Origin: Paenibacillus sp. FSL H7-0326
GTDB lineage: Bacteria; Bacillota; Bacilli; Paenibacillales; Paenibacillaceae
Assembly: GCF_001955535.1 (NCBI RefSeq)
Contig: NZ_MPVN01000001.1
Coordinates: 496,001 to 560,000, forward strand
DNA length: 64,000 bases
Direction of reading: 5' to 3'
In this document: positions 44,813 through 54,444 of the stretch, in pieces
Numbering within the stretch: the stretch's first letter is position 1
How the letters are laid out: every line of letters begins with the position of its first letter
Notes under the pieces: generated by a model
Database searches by the model: none
Told to the model about the DNA's origin: nothing
What the model saw: only the letters and a program-made list of their open reading frames with translations
Position numbers and translations under genes: made by a program

Positions 44813-47440
44813 TTATTTACGTTCTACCGTTTCCATTACGAACGCTTCAATAATGTCGCCCTCTTTAATATCGTTGAAATTCTCAATGGTAATACCGCAC
44901 TCATAACCTTGCGCCACTTCTTTAGCATCATCCTTGAATCGTTTCAGTGTATCTAGTTTGCCCTCAAAGACAACAATTCCATCCCGAATGACGCGAGTTT
45001 GAGCTGCACGGGAGATTTTACCGGAAGTAACCATACATCCTGCAATAGTTCCCACTTTACTAATCTTAAAGATATTACGTACTTCGGCATGACCGATGAC
45101 GCTCTCTTTAAATTCGGGATCCAGCATACCCTTCATAGCCTGCTCGATCTCTTCAATAATGTTATAAATAACGTTGTACAAACGCACGTCGACTTTTTCA
45201 GCATCGGCTGTGGATTTCGCTTGAACGTCAGGACGAACATTAAATCCGATAACAATGGCATTGGATGCAGCTGCCAGAATGATATCCGACTCGGTGATTG
45301 CACCTGCGCCACTGTGGATAATCTTCACGCGTACACCTTCAACTTCAATCTTCGCCAGAGACCCTTTAAGTGCCTCCACCGAACCTTGAACGTCTCCCTT
45401 GATAATCACGTTAAGATCTTTGATTTCTCCGTCCTTAATATGCTTGAACAAGTCGTCCAGCGTTACACGCGTTTGTGTTCCTAGATCGGATTCACGCTGT
45501 GTAATTGCACGCTTGTCAGCAATGGAGCGAGCCTTGCGCTCATCTTCAAATACCATAAACGGATCACCCGCAAGAGGTACTTCCTGCAGACCTGTAATTT
45601 CAACCGGAGTTGACGGGCCTGCTTCTTTGAGCTTACGGCCTTTATCGTTGACCATCGCACGAACACGTCCGAAGCAGTTACCTGCTACAAACGCATCTCC
45701 GACTTTGAGTGTACCGTGTTGAACGAGCAGACGCATTACAGGTCCGCGTCCTTTATCCAGTTCAGCCTCAATAACTGTACCACGTGCACGTTTGTTCGGG
45801 TTCGCTTTGTACTCATTCACTTCTGCTACGAGCAGAATCATTTCGAGTAAGTCTTCAATACCCATCTTTTGCTTCGCCGAAACGTTAACAAAGATCGTAT
45901 CTCCGCCCCACTCTTCTGGAACGAGCTCATAGTTCGTAAGTTCTTGCTTAACACGATCCGGATCTGCACCCGGCTTATCGATCTTGTTGACCGCAACGAT
46001 AATCGGCAGATTTGCTGCCTTCGCATGGTTGATTGCTTCTACCGTCTGAGGCATAACACCGTCATCCGCTGCAACCACAATGATCGTCATATCCGTAACT
46101 TCCGCACCGCGGGCACGCATTGCTGTAAACGCTTCGTGACCCGGAGTATCGAGGAAGGTAATCTTCTTATTGTTTATTTCAACTTGGTATGCACCGATGT
46201 GCTGCGTGATACCGCCTGCCTCACCTGCAGTGACACTTGTGGAACGGATCGTATCCAGAAGTGTTGTTTTACCATGGTCGACGTGTCCCATAATCGTAAC
46301 AACTGGAGGACGAGCTTTCAGATCCGCCGGATCATCGTTTTCTTCAACAGTTTCGAAGCGATCGTCTTCAACCGGGATCTTCACTTCTACTTCGACACCG
46401 AATTCACCAGCTAGAAGCAGAATCGTGTCAATATCCAGTTCCTGGTTAATCGTTGCCATAACACCCATCGAGATGAGTTTCTTGATGACTTCAGAAGCAT
46501 CCTTGTGAAGTAGTTTCGCCGCTTCACCTACAGTCATATTACCGCGAACGATAATTTTCTTCGGTGTGTTGTCGATCTTCTCACGAGGAGGCTGATTAGA
46601 TTGGTTTCTTCCACGGTTGTTCTTACCACCGCGGTTGTTGCCGCGGTAGTTGCCTCTGCTGTTTCCATCATCAAATCGACGTCCACCGCCACCGCCACCG
46701 CGGTTGCTATTGTTGCTATTGTTGTTACGGTTTTGACCACCGCGGTTGTTGCCGCCCGCTGAGCTGTTATTGCTTCTGCCTTGGCTGCTGCCTTGGCCAC
46801 TACCTTGCTGGGAAGAAGGTCTGTTTGCATTTCCGCCTTGTGATGGACGACCTGCGTTTCCACCTTGTGAAGGGCGGCTTGTGTTTCCGCCTTGTGAAGG
46901 GCGGCTTGCGCTTCCGCCTTGTGAAGGACGGGTTCCTTGACCTCCACCTGATTGGCCTACACTACCGTTTGATCTGCGGTTATCTTGACCGCTTTGTCGT
47001 TGGGATCCACTGTTACTGTTTTGATTTGGTCTATTATTCATACCTACCTGCTTTTCCTGTTGTTTTTTTGGCCTTGAGTTACTGCTCTCAGAAGCATTCC
47101 GTGTATTGTTAGACTCGTTGTTTTTCACATCGTTTTGCAAATTCTGTGTGGCACCTCCTTGGAAAGACGGATTAGAACGCTCGGTCGCTCCTTGATCTTC
47201 ACGAACCGCCGATGTCGCCACCGTCTGAGCGGATGAGCTCTGCTCACGTTTCACTGCAGCTCCCGCTTTTATATTGTTAAAAAATTGTTCTACCTTCGCA
47301 ACGGAGCCATTCTCCATTACACTCATATGATTGTTAACGGGAATATCCAGCTTCTTAAGAATGGTAATGATTTCTTTGCTGCTCATGTTGAGTGATTTTG
47401 CATATTCATAAACTCGCAGTTTGCTATCTTGTTTACTCAA
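44813..47440 (-). CDS. infB: Translation initiation factor IF-2 with repeat-rich N-terminal region
   Basis: GTPase that places fMet-tRNA on the 30S subunit and joins the 50S. In 875 residues: an IF2-N domain ([17 protein letters not shown], 8-35), a low-complexity region of about 230 residues rich in Gly, Asn, Ser, Gln and Arg (60-290) with nine-residue tandem repeats, a second IF2-N domain ([16 protein letters not shown]), the G domain ([25 protein letters not shown]) and the C-terminal fMet-tRNA binding part. A TTG start lies 9 bases after GGAGG, inside the end of ylxQ. The low-complexity region is unusually long and ordered for IF-2. Confidence 0.97.
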   Translation of the reverse strand: MSKQDSKLRVYEYAKSLNMSSKEIITILKKLDIPVNNHMSVMENGSVAKVEQFFNNIKAGAAVKREQSSSAQTVATSAVREDQGATERSNPSFQGGATQNLQNDVKNNESNNTRNASESSNSRPKKQQEKQVGMNNRPNQNSNSGSQRQSGQDNRRSNGSVGQSGGGQGTRPSQGGSASRPSQGGNTSRPSQGGNAGRPSQGGNANRPSSQQGSGQGSSQGRSNNSSAGGNNRGGQNRNNNSNNSNRGGGGGGRRFDDGNSRGNYRGNNRGGKNNRGRNQSNQPPREKIDNTPKKIIVRGNMTVGEAAKLLHKDASEVIKKLISMGVMATINQELDIDTILLLAGEFGVEVEVKIPVEDDRFETVEENDDPADLKARPPVVTIMGHVDHGKTTLLDTIRSTSVTAGEAGGITQHIGAYQVEINNKKITFLDTPGHEAFTAMRARGAEVTDMTIIVVAADDGVMPQTVEAINHAKAANLPIIVAVNKIDKPGADPDRVKQELTNYELVPEEWGGDTIFVNVSAKQKMGIEDLLEMILLVAEVNEYKANPNKRARGTVIEAELDKGRGPVMRLLVQHGTLKVGDAFVAGNCFGRVRAMVNDKGRKLKEAGPSTPVEITGLQEVPLAGDPFMVFEDERKARSIADKRAITQRESDLGTQTRVTLDDLFKHIKDGEIKDLNVIIKGDVQGSVEALKGSLAKIEVEGVRVKIIHSGAGAITESDIILAAASNAIVIGFNVRPDVQAKSTADAEKVDVRLYNVIYNIIEEIEQAMKGMLDPEFKESVIGHAEVRNIFKISKVGTIAGCMVTSGKISRAAQTRVIRDGIVVFEGKLDTLKRFKDDAKEVAQGYECGITIENFNDIKEGDIIEAFVMETVERK
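46823..46930 (-). repeat. 27-base tandem repeat inside infB
   Basis: Four in-register copies of a 27-base unit encode [27 protein letters not shown] and RPSQGGNAN (residues 171-206). A degenerate fifth copy (RPSSQQGSG) follows. Codon differences between units show they are not a very recent expansion, but unit number may vary between strains. Confidence 0.9.
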
Positions 47441-47756
47441 TATACTCCACCTCCGACATTGTCAAGGCCTGCTTCGCGATCATTTTGACAAATCCCGGAT
47501 CCGTTACAGCGAGTACAACACGTTCTGGTTTACCCATGGCGCTGCCAAGTGTTTCTCGATCGAAGCCGATCAGAAGAGGAACGTTGTACGATTTGCACTT
47601 GTCACGGAATTTTTTGAGTGTATTAGCTGATGCATCGGCCGCAACAATAACCATTTTCGCTTCGGAAGACCGGATAGCCTTTAGCACAATTTCATCGCCA
47701 GAAACTAATTTGCCTGCTCGTGTCGCAAGACCTACATAGGACAGCGCCTTATTCAT
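47433..47756 (-). CDS. ylxQ: YlxQ, L7Ae-family RNA-binding protein
   Basis: Ribosomal protein of the L7Ae/L30e family, K-turn binder. The 107 residues include [20 protein letters not shown] and [16 protein letters not shown]. In B. subtilis it lies in the same nusA-ylxR-ylxQ-infB order. The ATG at 47756 lies within the last codons of ylxR (8-base overlap), with GGGAT 10 bases upstream. The end overlaps the infB start, indicating a tightly coupled cluster. Confidence 0.9.
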   Translation of the reverse strand: MNKALSYVGLATRAGKLVSGDEIVLKAIRSSEAKMVIVAADASANTLKKFRDKCKSYNVPLLIGFDRETLGSAMGKPERVVLAVTDPGFVKMIAKQALTMSEVEYIE

Positions 47757-48057
47757 CTTCAGCACTATCCCTTGCGGCCAAAAATTCATCTTCGGCCTTA
47801 ATAAAGTCTTGTGCAAGCTGCTCATAGATCTCAGGCTTCACTTGCGACTTGAGCGCCCGATCGAGTGATCTGTTCTTCTGAGCGAGACGGAAGCAAGCTT
47901 CCTTACCGCAAAGATAAGCACCACGGCCAGATTTCTTGCCCGTAAGGTCAATCAGCACTTCATCTTCCGGTGTTTTAACAACCCTGATTAACTGTTTCTT
48001 CGGCATCATTTCTTGACAAGCCACGCATTTGCGAAGCGGTACTTTGCGTTGTTTCAT
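47749..48057 (-). CDS. ylxR: YlxR (RnpM-type RNA-binding protein)
   Basis: A 102-residue member of DUF448. B. subtilis YlxR was recently described as a modulator of RNase P activity (RnpM). It holds the CVACQEMMPKKQLIRVV start with a CxxC pair, and GRGAYLCGKEACFRLA. The N-terminal helix and basic surface fit RNA binding. The ATG is preceded by GGGGGTC. It lies 30 bases after nusA and overlaps ylxQ by 8 bases. Confidence 0.92.
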   Translation of the reverse strand: MKQRKVPLRKCVACQEMMPKKQLIRVVKTPEDEVLIDLTGKKSGRGAYLCGKEACFRLAQKNRSLDRALKSQVKPEIYEQLAQDFIKAEDEFLAARDSAEDE

Positions 48058-48087
48058 TCTCTAGACCCCCAATCACTTCAGTACAGC

Positions 48088-49185
48088 TTAATCGACGGTG
48101 ATGGAATCCTGATGCATTTCACCAGAAGAGTCTTTTTCTCTGCCAAATTCCTGCTCTGCCTGGCTCTCGCTCTTAATATCAATCTTCCAGCCCGTAAGCT
48201 TGGCAGCAAGACGCGCATTCTGACCTTTGATACCAATCGCTAGAGACAGCTGATAGTCCGGAACAATCACTCGAGCCATCTTCTCATTCTCAAACACCTG
48301 AACTTCCAGAACCTTAGATGGGCTCAGTGCGTTAGCAACATATTCCTCAACCGATTCCGAGAATTTCACGATATCAATTTTCTCTCCGCGCAACTCGTTA
48401 ACGATCGTTTGAACACGAGTTCCTCTCGGCCCTACGCAGGATCCCACCGGATCAACCTCTTCATTACGAGAATGAACGGCGATCTTCGAACGGAAGCCTG
48501 CTTCGCGTGCAACGGAACGAATCTCAACTACACCATCGAAGATTTCAGGCACTTCAAGTTCAAACAGACGCTTAAGAAGACCAGGGTGTGTGCGGGAAAG
48601 CACAATTTGCGGGCCTTTTGTCGTGTTCTCAACCTTAGTAATATAGGCCTTGATCCGATCCCCGTGCACAAATTTCTCGTTCGGCATCAGCTCAGTAAGA
48701 GGAAGAACGGCCTCTACCTTGCCGAGGTCGATATAAATGCTGCGTAAATCCTGGCGCTGCACGACACCTGTAACAATGTCCTCTTCTTTGTCAACAAAAG
48801 CATTATAGATAAGCCCGCGTTCCGCTTCACGAATACGTTGTGTTACTACCTGCTTAGCTGTTTGAGCTGCAATACGACCGAAATCTCTTGGAGTCACTTC
48901 GATCTCTGCTACATCCTCAAGCTGAAAATGCGGGTTAATCTCTCTAGCGGCAGGCAAAGAAATTTCAGTCCGCGGATCGAGCACCTCTTCTACAACCATC
49001 TTACGAGCATATACACGGATAACACCGGAATTCCGGTTCATGTCAACACGAACATTTTGCGCAGTATTAAAATTACGCTTGTAGCTCGAAATTAGCGCAG
49101 CTTCAATTGCTTCGAACAAAATGTCCTTGCTAATCCCCTTATCCCTTTCCAGTTCATTCATCGCTTCAATAAAATCCATACTCAT
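48088..49185 (-). CDS. nusA: Transcription termination/antitermination factor NusA
   Basis: RNA polymerase-associated factor that promotes pausing and hairpin-dependent termination. The 365 residues give an N-terminal RNAP-binding domain (DFIEAMNELERDKGISKD), an S1 domain (EEDIVTGVVQRQDLRSIYID, about 135-200) and two KH domains (VGSCVGPRGTRVQTIV; SLAIGIKGQNARLAAKL). It lacks the C-terminal acidic repeats of E. coli NusA, as is normal in Bacillota. The ATG at 49185 follows GGGGGG at 10 bases. It may control its own operon through the leader hairpin ahead of rimP. Confidence 0.97.
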   Translation of the reverse strand: MSMDFIEAMNELERDKGISKDILFEAIEAALISSYKRNFNTAQNVRVDMNRNSGVIRVYARKMVVEEVLDPRTEISLPAAREINPHFQLEDVAEIEVTPRDFGRIAAQTAKQVVTQRIREAERGLIYNAFVDKEEDIVTGVVQRQDLRSIYIDLGKVEAVLPLTELMPNEKFVHGDRIKAYITKVENTTKGPQIVLSRTHPGLLKRLFELEVPEIFDGVVEIRSVAREAGFRSKIAVHSRNEEVDPVGSCVGPRGTRVQTIVNELRGEKIDIVKFSESVEEYVANALSPSKVLEVQVFENEKMARVIVPDYQLSLAIGIKGQNARLAAKLTGWKIDIKSESQAEQEFGREKDSSGEMHQDSITVD

Positions 49186-49318
49186 GAATGTAAATCCCCC
49201 TTTCAAACATGTCATCCATAGCGTAAAACGGCGAAGTTCTCTTTATACAGAAACATAAAAGAGAACCTTGCCGTTGCACGCGGGACGAATCTGATCATAT
49301 CGTGTGTAAATTTAACAC

Positions 49319-49777
49319 TTATAAAACAATGGCCAAACGTGCACTCGCCACTTTTGAATAAGGAACGGCATGCTCTTTTTTACCGGAGGCAATAACCAAT
49401 TCTTCGTTCTCAAAAGATAACAATTCGCCTTCAAATTCCTTCAGACCGCCTATCGGCTCATATGTAGTGACGTACACATTCTTTCCTACCGCCTTGGCCA
49501 CGTCGGCAGACTTCTTCAGGGGGCGTTCAGCACCGGGAGAAGAGACTTCTAGAAAATATGCATCAGGGATCGGATCCTTCTTATCCAGCTCAGCGCTTAA
49601 AAATTCACTGATCAATCCGCAATCATCCAGATCGATACCACCCTCTTTATCCACGTAAACACGCAGAAAGTAGTTGCTTCCTTCTTTCACGTATTCTACA
49701 TCTACGAGCTCAAATTCATGCTCATCCAGAAAAGGCTTAATCATTTCTTCCACGGTAGTTTTAATCTTTGTGCTCAA
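49319..49777 (-). CDS. rimP: Ribosome maturation factor RimP
   Basis: Assists early 30S assembly. The 152 residues show LVDVEYVKEGSNYFLRVYVDKEGGIDLDDC and VSSPGAERPLKKSADV, the family's core, split over an alpha/beta domain and a C-terminal SH3-like domain. A TTG start lies 9 bases after GGAGG. The open frame continues upstream to 49861 but passes through the ribosome binding site and leader hairpin. First gene of the rimP-nusA-ylxR-ylxQ-infB-rbfA operon. It is called ylxS in B. subtilis. Confidence 0.94.
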   Translation of the reverse strand: MSTKIKTTVEEMIKPFLDEHEFELVDVEYVKEGSNYFLRVYVDKEGGIDLDDCGLISEFLSAELDKKDPIPDAYFLEVSSPGAERPLKKSADVAKAVGKNVYVTTYEPIGGLKEFEGELLSFENEELVIASGKKEHAVPYSKVASARLAIVL

Positions 49778-49834
49778 ATAAGGTAACCTCCAAGTCAGGT
49801 TCGTTCCGGTAAACCGGCAAATTAAAGTGTATAC

Positions 49835-49866
49835 CAAAGAGTAAAGAGTGGGTTTCCCCACTCTTT
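49835..49866 (-). terminator. Terminator-like hairpin in the rimP leader (candidate NusA-dependent attenuator)
   Basis: Perfect 10-base arms AAAGAGTGGG and CCCACTCTTT around a GAAA loop, with an interrupted T-tract (ACTCTTTGG). It ends polC transcripts but also lies between the rimP promoter and the rimP start, so it can act as an attenuator. Confidence 0.72.
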
Positions 49867-49900
49867 AAGCAACGGTTTTATCCTCATGATTACCATAAAA

Positions 49901-49929
49901 ATTATAACATAGTCAGACATTAGTGACAA
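49901..49929 (-). promoter_or_regulatory. Sigma-A promoter of the rimP-nusA-infB operon
   Basis: TTGTCA (49924-49929), 17 bases, TATAAT (49901-49906). The start would fall near 49894, leaving a leader of about 115 bases that contains the hairpin at 49843-49866. An inverted repeat AGTGAC/GTCACT (49922-49940) overlaps the -35. Confidence 0.78.
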
Positions 49930-49979
49930 GTATAGTCACTTGACTCACTGTCTCGCCAATAGCAGCCCTTTTTTGCTGA

Positions 49980-52900
49980 CTAAAAGAGTGACAGCTGATT
50001 GCTCTCAGGCAGACCACGGAAACAGCCCATTTGTGTGAGCAGCTCCACCGCCGTCTTACTCGCCTTCGATTTCTGCTGGAAATCCTCAATAGACAGAAAC
50101 TCTCCGTATTCACGTGCTGCTGCAATATTGCGTGCCGCATTGTCACCAATCCCTGCAAGCGCAGAGAACGGAGGAATTAAGGAATCCCCATCGATCGTAA
50201 AGCGTGTCGCATCGGAACGATACAGATCAATCATTTTGAAGCTGAATCCCCGTGCTGTCATCTCCAACGCCATCTCCAGCACGGACAGCATCGATTTCTC
50301 TTTGGTCGAAGCCTGGAAGCCAAGCTGCTCAATCTCAACAATCTTCCGAGATATGGCTTCATATCCCTGACAAGCCAGTTCAATATCAAAATCTTCAGCA
50401 CGCACTGAGAAATAGGTTGCGTAATATTCGATCGGATAATACAGCTTGTAGTATGCTGTGCGAACTGCCGATATAACGTAAGCTGACGCATGGGCTTTCG
50501 GGAACATGTACTGAATTTTTAGACAGGAATCGATGTACCACTGTGGAACTTTACAGTTCTTCATTTCATCAATCCATTCTTGGCTGAGGCCTTTACCTTT
50601 ACGTACACTCTCGGTAATTTTGAAGGCTAGTGCAGCATCCATGCCATGCTTATATATCAAGAACAGCATAATATCATCCCGGCAGCCAATTACGGTCTTA
50701 ATGTTGCAGGTCCCGTTCTTGATCAGCTCCTGAGCATTCCCTAGCCATACGCCTGTTCCGTGGGACAACCCTGAAATTTGCAGAAGGTCAGCAAAAGTGC
50801 TTGGCTGGGATTCCTGCAGCATCTGTCTTACGAATTTGGTCCCCATCTCCGGCACACCGTAGGTGGCGACTGGAGTGCGAATCTGTTCTGGAGTCACTCC
50901 AAGCGCATCCGTCGAATTGAACATGCTCATAACCTTAGGATCATTCATTGGGATGGTGGTTGGATCAACCCCCGTCAAATCCTGAAGCATCCGCATCATC
51001 GTCGGGTCATCATGACCCAGTATATCCAGCTTGAGCAGGTTATCCTCGAAGGCGTGATAGTCGAAGTGCGTTGTTTTCCATTCTGCACTTGTATCATCCG
51101 CCGGATACTGCACAGGTGTCACATCTTCCACTTCGATATAGTCTGGTACAACCACAATTCCGCCCGGATGCTGTCCGGTACTCCGCTTCACGCCCGTACA
51201 TCCTGATGCAAGCCGGTTCAGCTCCGCTCCTCTCCAGGATTTATGATGGGCCTCCTCGTATTTCTTCGCGAAACCAAACGCCGTCTTCTCCGCGACTGTA
51301 CCGATTGTTCCTGCACGGTATACACTCTTCTCACCGAACATGACCTTTGTAAAATGGTGAGCCTTCGGCTGATACTCACCTGAGAAGTTAAGATCGATAT
51401 CGGGAACCTTGTCTCCCTTAAAGCCAAGGAACGTTTCAAAAGGAATATCCTGACCTTCGCCTTTAAACGCATTACCGCATTCAGGACAATCCTTCGCCGG
51501 TAAGTCAAATCCACTTTTCACACTACCATCAAGGAACCATTCACTGTGCTTGCATTCCGGGTTAACACAAATATAATGCGGCGGCAGCGGATTAACCTCG
51601 GATATACCAAGGAATGTTGCTACGACAGAGGAACCTACAGACCCCCGAGAGCCAACGAGATATCCATCCTCGTTCGATTTCTTAACCAGCTTCTCTGATA
51701 TAAGATAGTTGGCTGAGAAACCAAATTTAATAATAGGCTCCAGCTCTTTTTCCAGCCGCTTGACGACGACATCCGGAACTTCCTCGCCATATATGGACTT
51801 GGCTGTATCATAGCACTTGCTGCGAATTTCTTCTTCCGCTCCCTCAATAATCGGGGTGAAGAGCTCTTTAGGAAAGAGCTGTATCTCTTCAAAGCGATCC
51901 GCAAGCTCACTCGTATTCGTGACGACCACTTCATAAGCTTTATCCTTGCCAAGAAACTCGAATTCCTCCAGCATTTCGTCCGTCGTACGGAAGTGAGCAT
52001 CGGGCTTGCGCATATCCTTGAGTGGACTAAACCCGGTGATGCCGTGAATCGTAATATCTCTATAAATTTTGTCTCTTGGATCAAGGTAATGGACATTCCC
52101 TGTCGCGACGACCGGTTTGCCCAGCTTCTCACCGATCTCGACGACTTTACGAATTGCAATTTTGATCTCGTCCGGCGTTGCTACGAGTCCCTTATCAACA
52201 AGATGCATATACATCGTAATTGGCTGAATCTCCAAAATGTCATAGAACTGCGCGATTTCCTCTGCTTCTTCAACCGATTTATTGAGTACAGCTTCAAAAA
52301 ACTCACCCTTCTCGCAGCCGGACATGATCAGCAGTCCATCTCGATGAGCCACCAGCTTCGACTTCGGAATCGTTGCAACCCGCTTAAAATGCTCCGTATG
52401 GGACAGGCTAACCAGCTTGTACAGATTCTTCTTGCCTGTACCATTGAGTGCATAAATTCCACTATGGAACGGCCTAGCATTCGACAGGTCCTTCCCAACA
52501 TAATCATTCAGCCGATCCAGCATCGTGATCCCCTTCAGCTGTGCAGCATCATTCAGCAGCCCTGTCAGTATGCCGGCGAGCGCAATCGTATCGTCAATCG
52601 CCCGGTGATGATTCTCAAGCGAAACCTTATATTTATCCGCGAGCGTATTCAAGCGGTGATTTTTCATCGTTGGGTGCAGCAATCTTGCAAGCTCGAGCGT
52701 ATCCAGTACGGGGTTCTCCAGCGGCTCCATTCCGATTGTTTTGAGATTGGCTTGAATAAAGCCGATGTCGAACCTCGCATTGTGCGCCACTAATATACTA
52801 TCCCCCACAAACTTGACGAAGTCATGCAATACGGGCTCAAGCTCTGGCGCATCCTTGACCATCTCATCGTTAATGTTGGTGAGCTGCTGAATGTTATATG

Positions 52901-54296
52901 GAATTCGCTCATGAGGATTCACAAAGGTCGCAAATCGGTCGACTTCCTTGTCATCCTGCATTTTTACCGCTGCAATTTCTATGATCTTATTCTGTGTTAC
53001 CGATAAACCTGTTGTCTCTATATCAAATACAATATATTCGGCTGTCTTCAGCTCCAAAGGCTGTGGCTTCATAACGACCTCGACTGCATCGTTAACGATA
53101 TTGGCTTCGAGTCCGTATATCATTTTGACGCCGTGCTTTTTGGCTGCCTTGGCTGCCTCCGGATAGACCTGAACACCTCCGTGATCCGTTACAGCGATCG
53201 CCTTGTGACCCCATTTGGCTGCTGTTTTGACATACGTATCGATTGAGGTTACCGCATCCATCGTACTCATCTTCGTATGAAGGTGAAATTCGACTCGCTT
53301 CTCTGCTGCGTTGTCTTTACGTGTCGGCGGTGCCTGTACCTCGACGAGATCCGACGGAATCATGGCGAGCTCAGGCACTTGCATAAACCGGTCGTATTCC
53401 ACTCGTCCGCGTACCTTTACCCACTTGCCATTCGCCAGCAGATTCATAATTTTCACATCTTCTTTGGACTTCGCAAATACTTTCATCTGCATGGAATCCG
53501 TAAAGTCGGTCAGATAGAACATGTAGAGTGTATTACCGTTGCGGAGTTCTTTTTTGTCCAGACCGAATACGGTTCCTTGTAGCGTAATCTTCTTCTCTTC
53601 ATCCTGCACTTCCTGGATAGGGACAGCCGGCTCCTTAATCTCATAGCCCATTTGCAGCCTAACGTCGCCCTCTTCTTCCTCTACAGGGGCCATCTCGGCT
53701 TCAATCATGCTCATCATGTTCTCAATGACAACACGTTCTTCTTCCCGTTTCTTCTGTTCAAACTTCTCCAGCTCTTCCCGGTTGCTCTCGCCAACCAGCA
53801 TTTTCACTTTAAGTGGTAGCTTGAAGTAACGATCATAATACGTGGTAATTGCCTGATCAATCTGCTTCTTGCGAGCCAGCTCCAGCGCCATGGCATCACT
53901 CATCGTCAGCGTAAGCAGACCCGACTCGACCTCCTGAGTCGCCCGGTTCATCCAGCCATTAACAGATGGAATCTGCTGATGGACCCACTCCAGGAACAGA
54001 TTCCAATACTCTGTCACGATATCTGCTTCAGATACAGCCGAACCGTAGTTGAAAGTAAATGAAATCTTGGCAATATGACTCATCTTATCTCGAATATGCA
54101 GACAGAATGCTTTAAAGACAGGAGCGGGAACCAGTGTATCCTTTGTAATGGTAATGTGCCATTCACGATTCATGCGGCTGATTTCCACCTGGTCGATAAA
54201 GCCGTCAATAAAATGAGGCTCCACGATGCCCGCCGGCAAATCAACCTGCTTCATCAGCAGCTCAAACCGTTTTCTTTTCTCATCCGTTCCGTTCAA
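49980..54296 (-). CDS. polC: DNA polymerase III alpha subunit, Gram-positive type (PolC)
   Basis: Replicative polymerase of low-GC Gram-positive bacteria with built-in proofreading. In 1438 residues: an OB-fold region (ITLQGTVFGLDKKEL), a PHP domain (RVEFHLHTKMSTMDAV, from about 335) interrupted by a DnaQ-like 3'-5' exonuclease (YIVFDIETTGLS, from about 420), a zinc-binding module (CVNPECKHS through CPECG), the polymerase core (KVPDIDLNFSGEY) and helix-hairpin-helix motifs. A TTG 4 bases after a GGGGGAGA site is chosen; the length equals B. subtilis PolC (1437). It follows proS, as in B. subtilis. Confidence 0.98.
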   Translation of the reverse strand: MNGTDEKRKRFELLMKQVDLPAGIVEPHFIDGFIDQVEISRMNREWHITITKDTLVPAPVFKAFCLHIRDKMSHIAKISFTFNYGSAVSEADIVTEYWNLFLEWVHQQIPSVNGWMNRATQEVESGLLTLTMSDAMALELARKKQIDQAITTYYDRYFKLPLKVKMLVGESNREELEKFEQKKREEERVVIENMMSMIEAEMAPVEEEEGDVRLQMGYEIKEPAVPIQEVQDEEKKITLQGTVFGLDKKELRNGNTLYMFYLTDFTDSMQMKVFAKSKEDVKIMNLLANGKWVKVRGRVEYDRFMQVPELAMIPSDLVEVQAPPTRKDNAAEKRVEFHLHTKMSTMDAVTSIDTYVKTAAKWGHKAIAVTDHGGVQVYPEAAKAAKKHGVKMIYGLEANIVNDAVEVVMKPQPLELKTAEYIVFDIETTGLSVTQNKIIEIAAVKMQDDKEVDRFATFVNPHERIPYNIQQLTNINDEMVKDAPELEPVLHDFVKFVGDSILVAHNARFDIGFIQANLKTIGMEPLENPVLDTLELARLLHPTMKNHRLNTLADKYKVSLENHHRAIDDTIALAGILTGLLNDAAQLKGITMLDRLNDYVGKDLSNARPFHSGIYALNGTGKKNLYKLVSLSHTEHFKRVATIPKSKLVAHRDGLLIMSGCEKGEFFEAVLNKSVEEAEEIAQFYDILEIQPITMYMHLVDKGLVATPDEIKIAIRKVVEIGEKLGKPVVATGNVHYLDPRDKIYRDITIHGITGFSPLKDMRKPDAHFRTTDEMLEEFEFLGKDKAYEVVVTNTSELADRFEEIQLFPKELFTPIIEGAEEEIRSKCYDTAKSIYGEEVPDVVVKRLEKELEPIIKFGFSANYLISEKLVKKSNEDGYLVGSRGSVGSSVVATFLGISEVNPLPPHYICVNPECKHSEWFLDGSVKSGFDLPAKDCPECGNAFKGEGQDIPFETFLGFKGDKVPDIDLNFSGEYQPKAHHFTKVMFGEKSVYRAGTIGTVAEKTAFGFAKKYEEAHHKSWRGAELNRLASGCTGVKRSTGQHPGGIVVVPDYIEVEDVTPVQYPADDTSAEWKTTHFDYHAFEDNLLKLDILGHDDPTMMRMLQDLTGVDPTTIPMNDPKVMSMFNSTDALGVTPEQIRTPVATYGVPEMGTKFVRQMLQESQPSTFADLLQISGLSHGTGVWLGNAQELIKNGTCNIKTVIGCRDDIMLFLIYKHGMDAALAFKITESVRKGKGLSQEWIDEMKNCKVPQWYIDSCLKIQYMFPKAHASAYVISAVRTAYYKLYYPIEYYATYFSVRAEDFDIELACQGYEAISRKIVEIEQLGFQASTKEKSMLSVLEMALEMTARGFSFKMIDLYRSDATRFTIDGDSLIPPFSALAGIGDNAARNIAAAREYGEFLSIEDFQQKSKASKTAVELLTQMGCFRGLPESNQLSLF

Positions 54297-54331
54297 TCTT
54301 TCTCCCCCCGTTTCAAACCATAGAACATGAA

Positions 54332-54398
54332 AAGCTTCTGCACGCAAAAATGGGAACCGATCCGCTAAAAGGCACCGTCTCATTTCGGACAGAAGCTT
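54332..54398 (-). promoter_or_regulatory. Long-range hairpin in the polC leader
   Basis: AAGCTTCTG (54390-54398 in the RNA) can pair perfectly with CAGAAGCTT (54332-54340) around a 49-base loop, followed by TTCATGTTCT. It lies between proS and polC. A weak terminator or leader element is possible. Confidence 0.35.
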
Positions 54399-54444
54399 GT
54401 CATTCTCTTACACTTATACGCTCAAAAAATACGCTCAAAAAAAA

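Noticed and set aside
46823..46930. Short direct repeats that might suggest a CRISPR array
   Set aside because: The 27-base units are contiguous without spacers, keep the infB reading frame and encode RPSQGG repeats.
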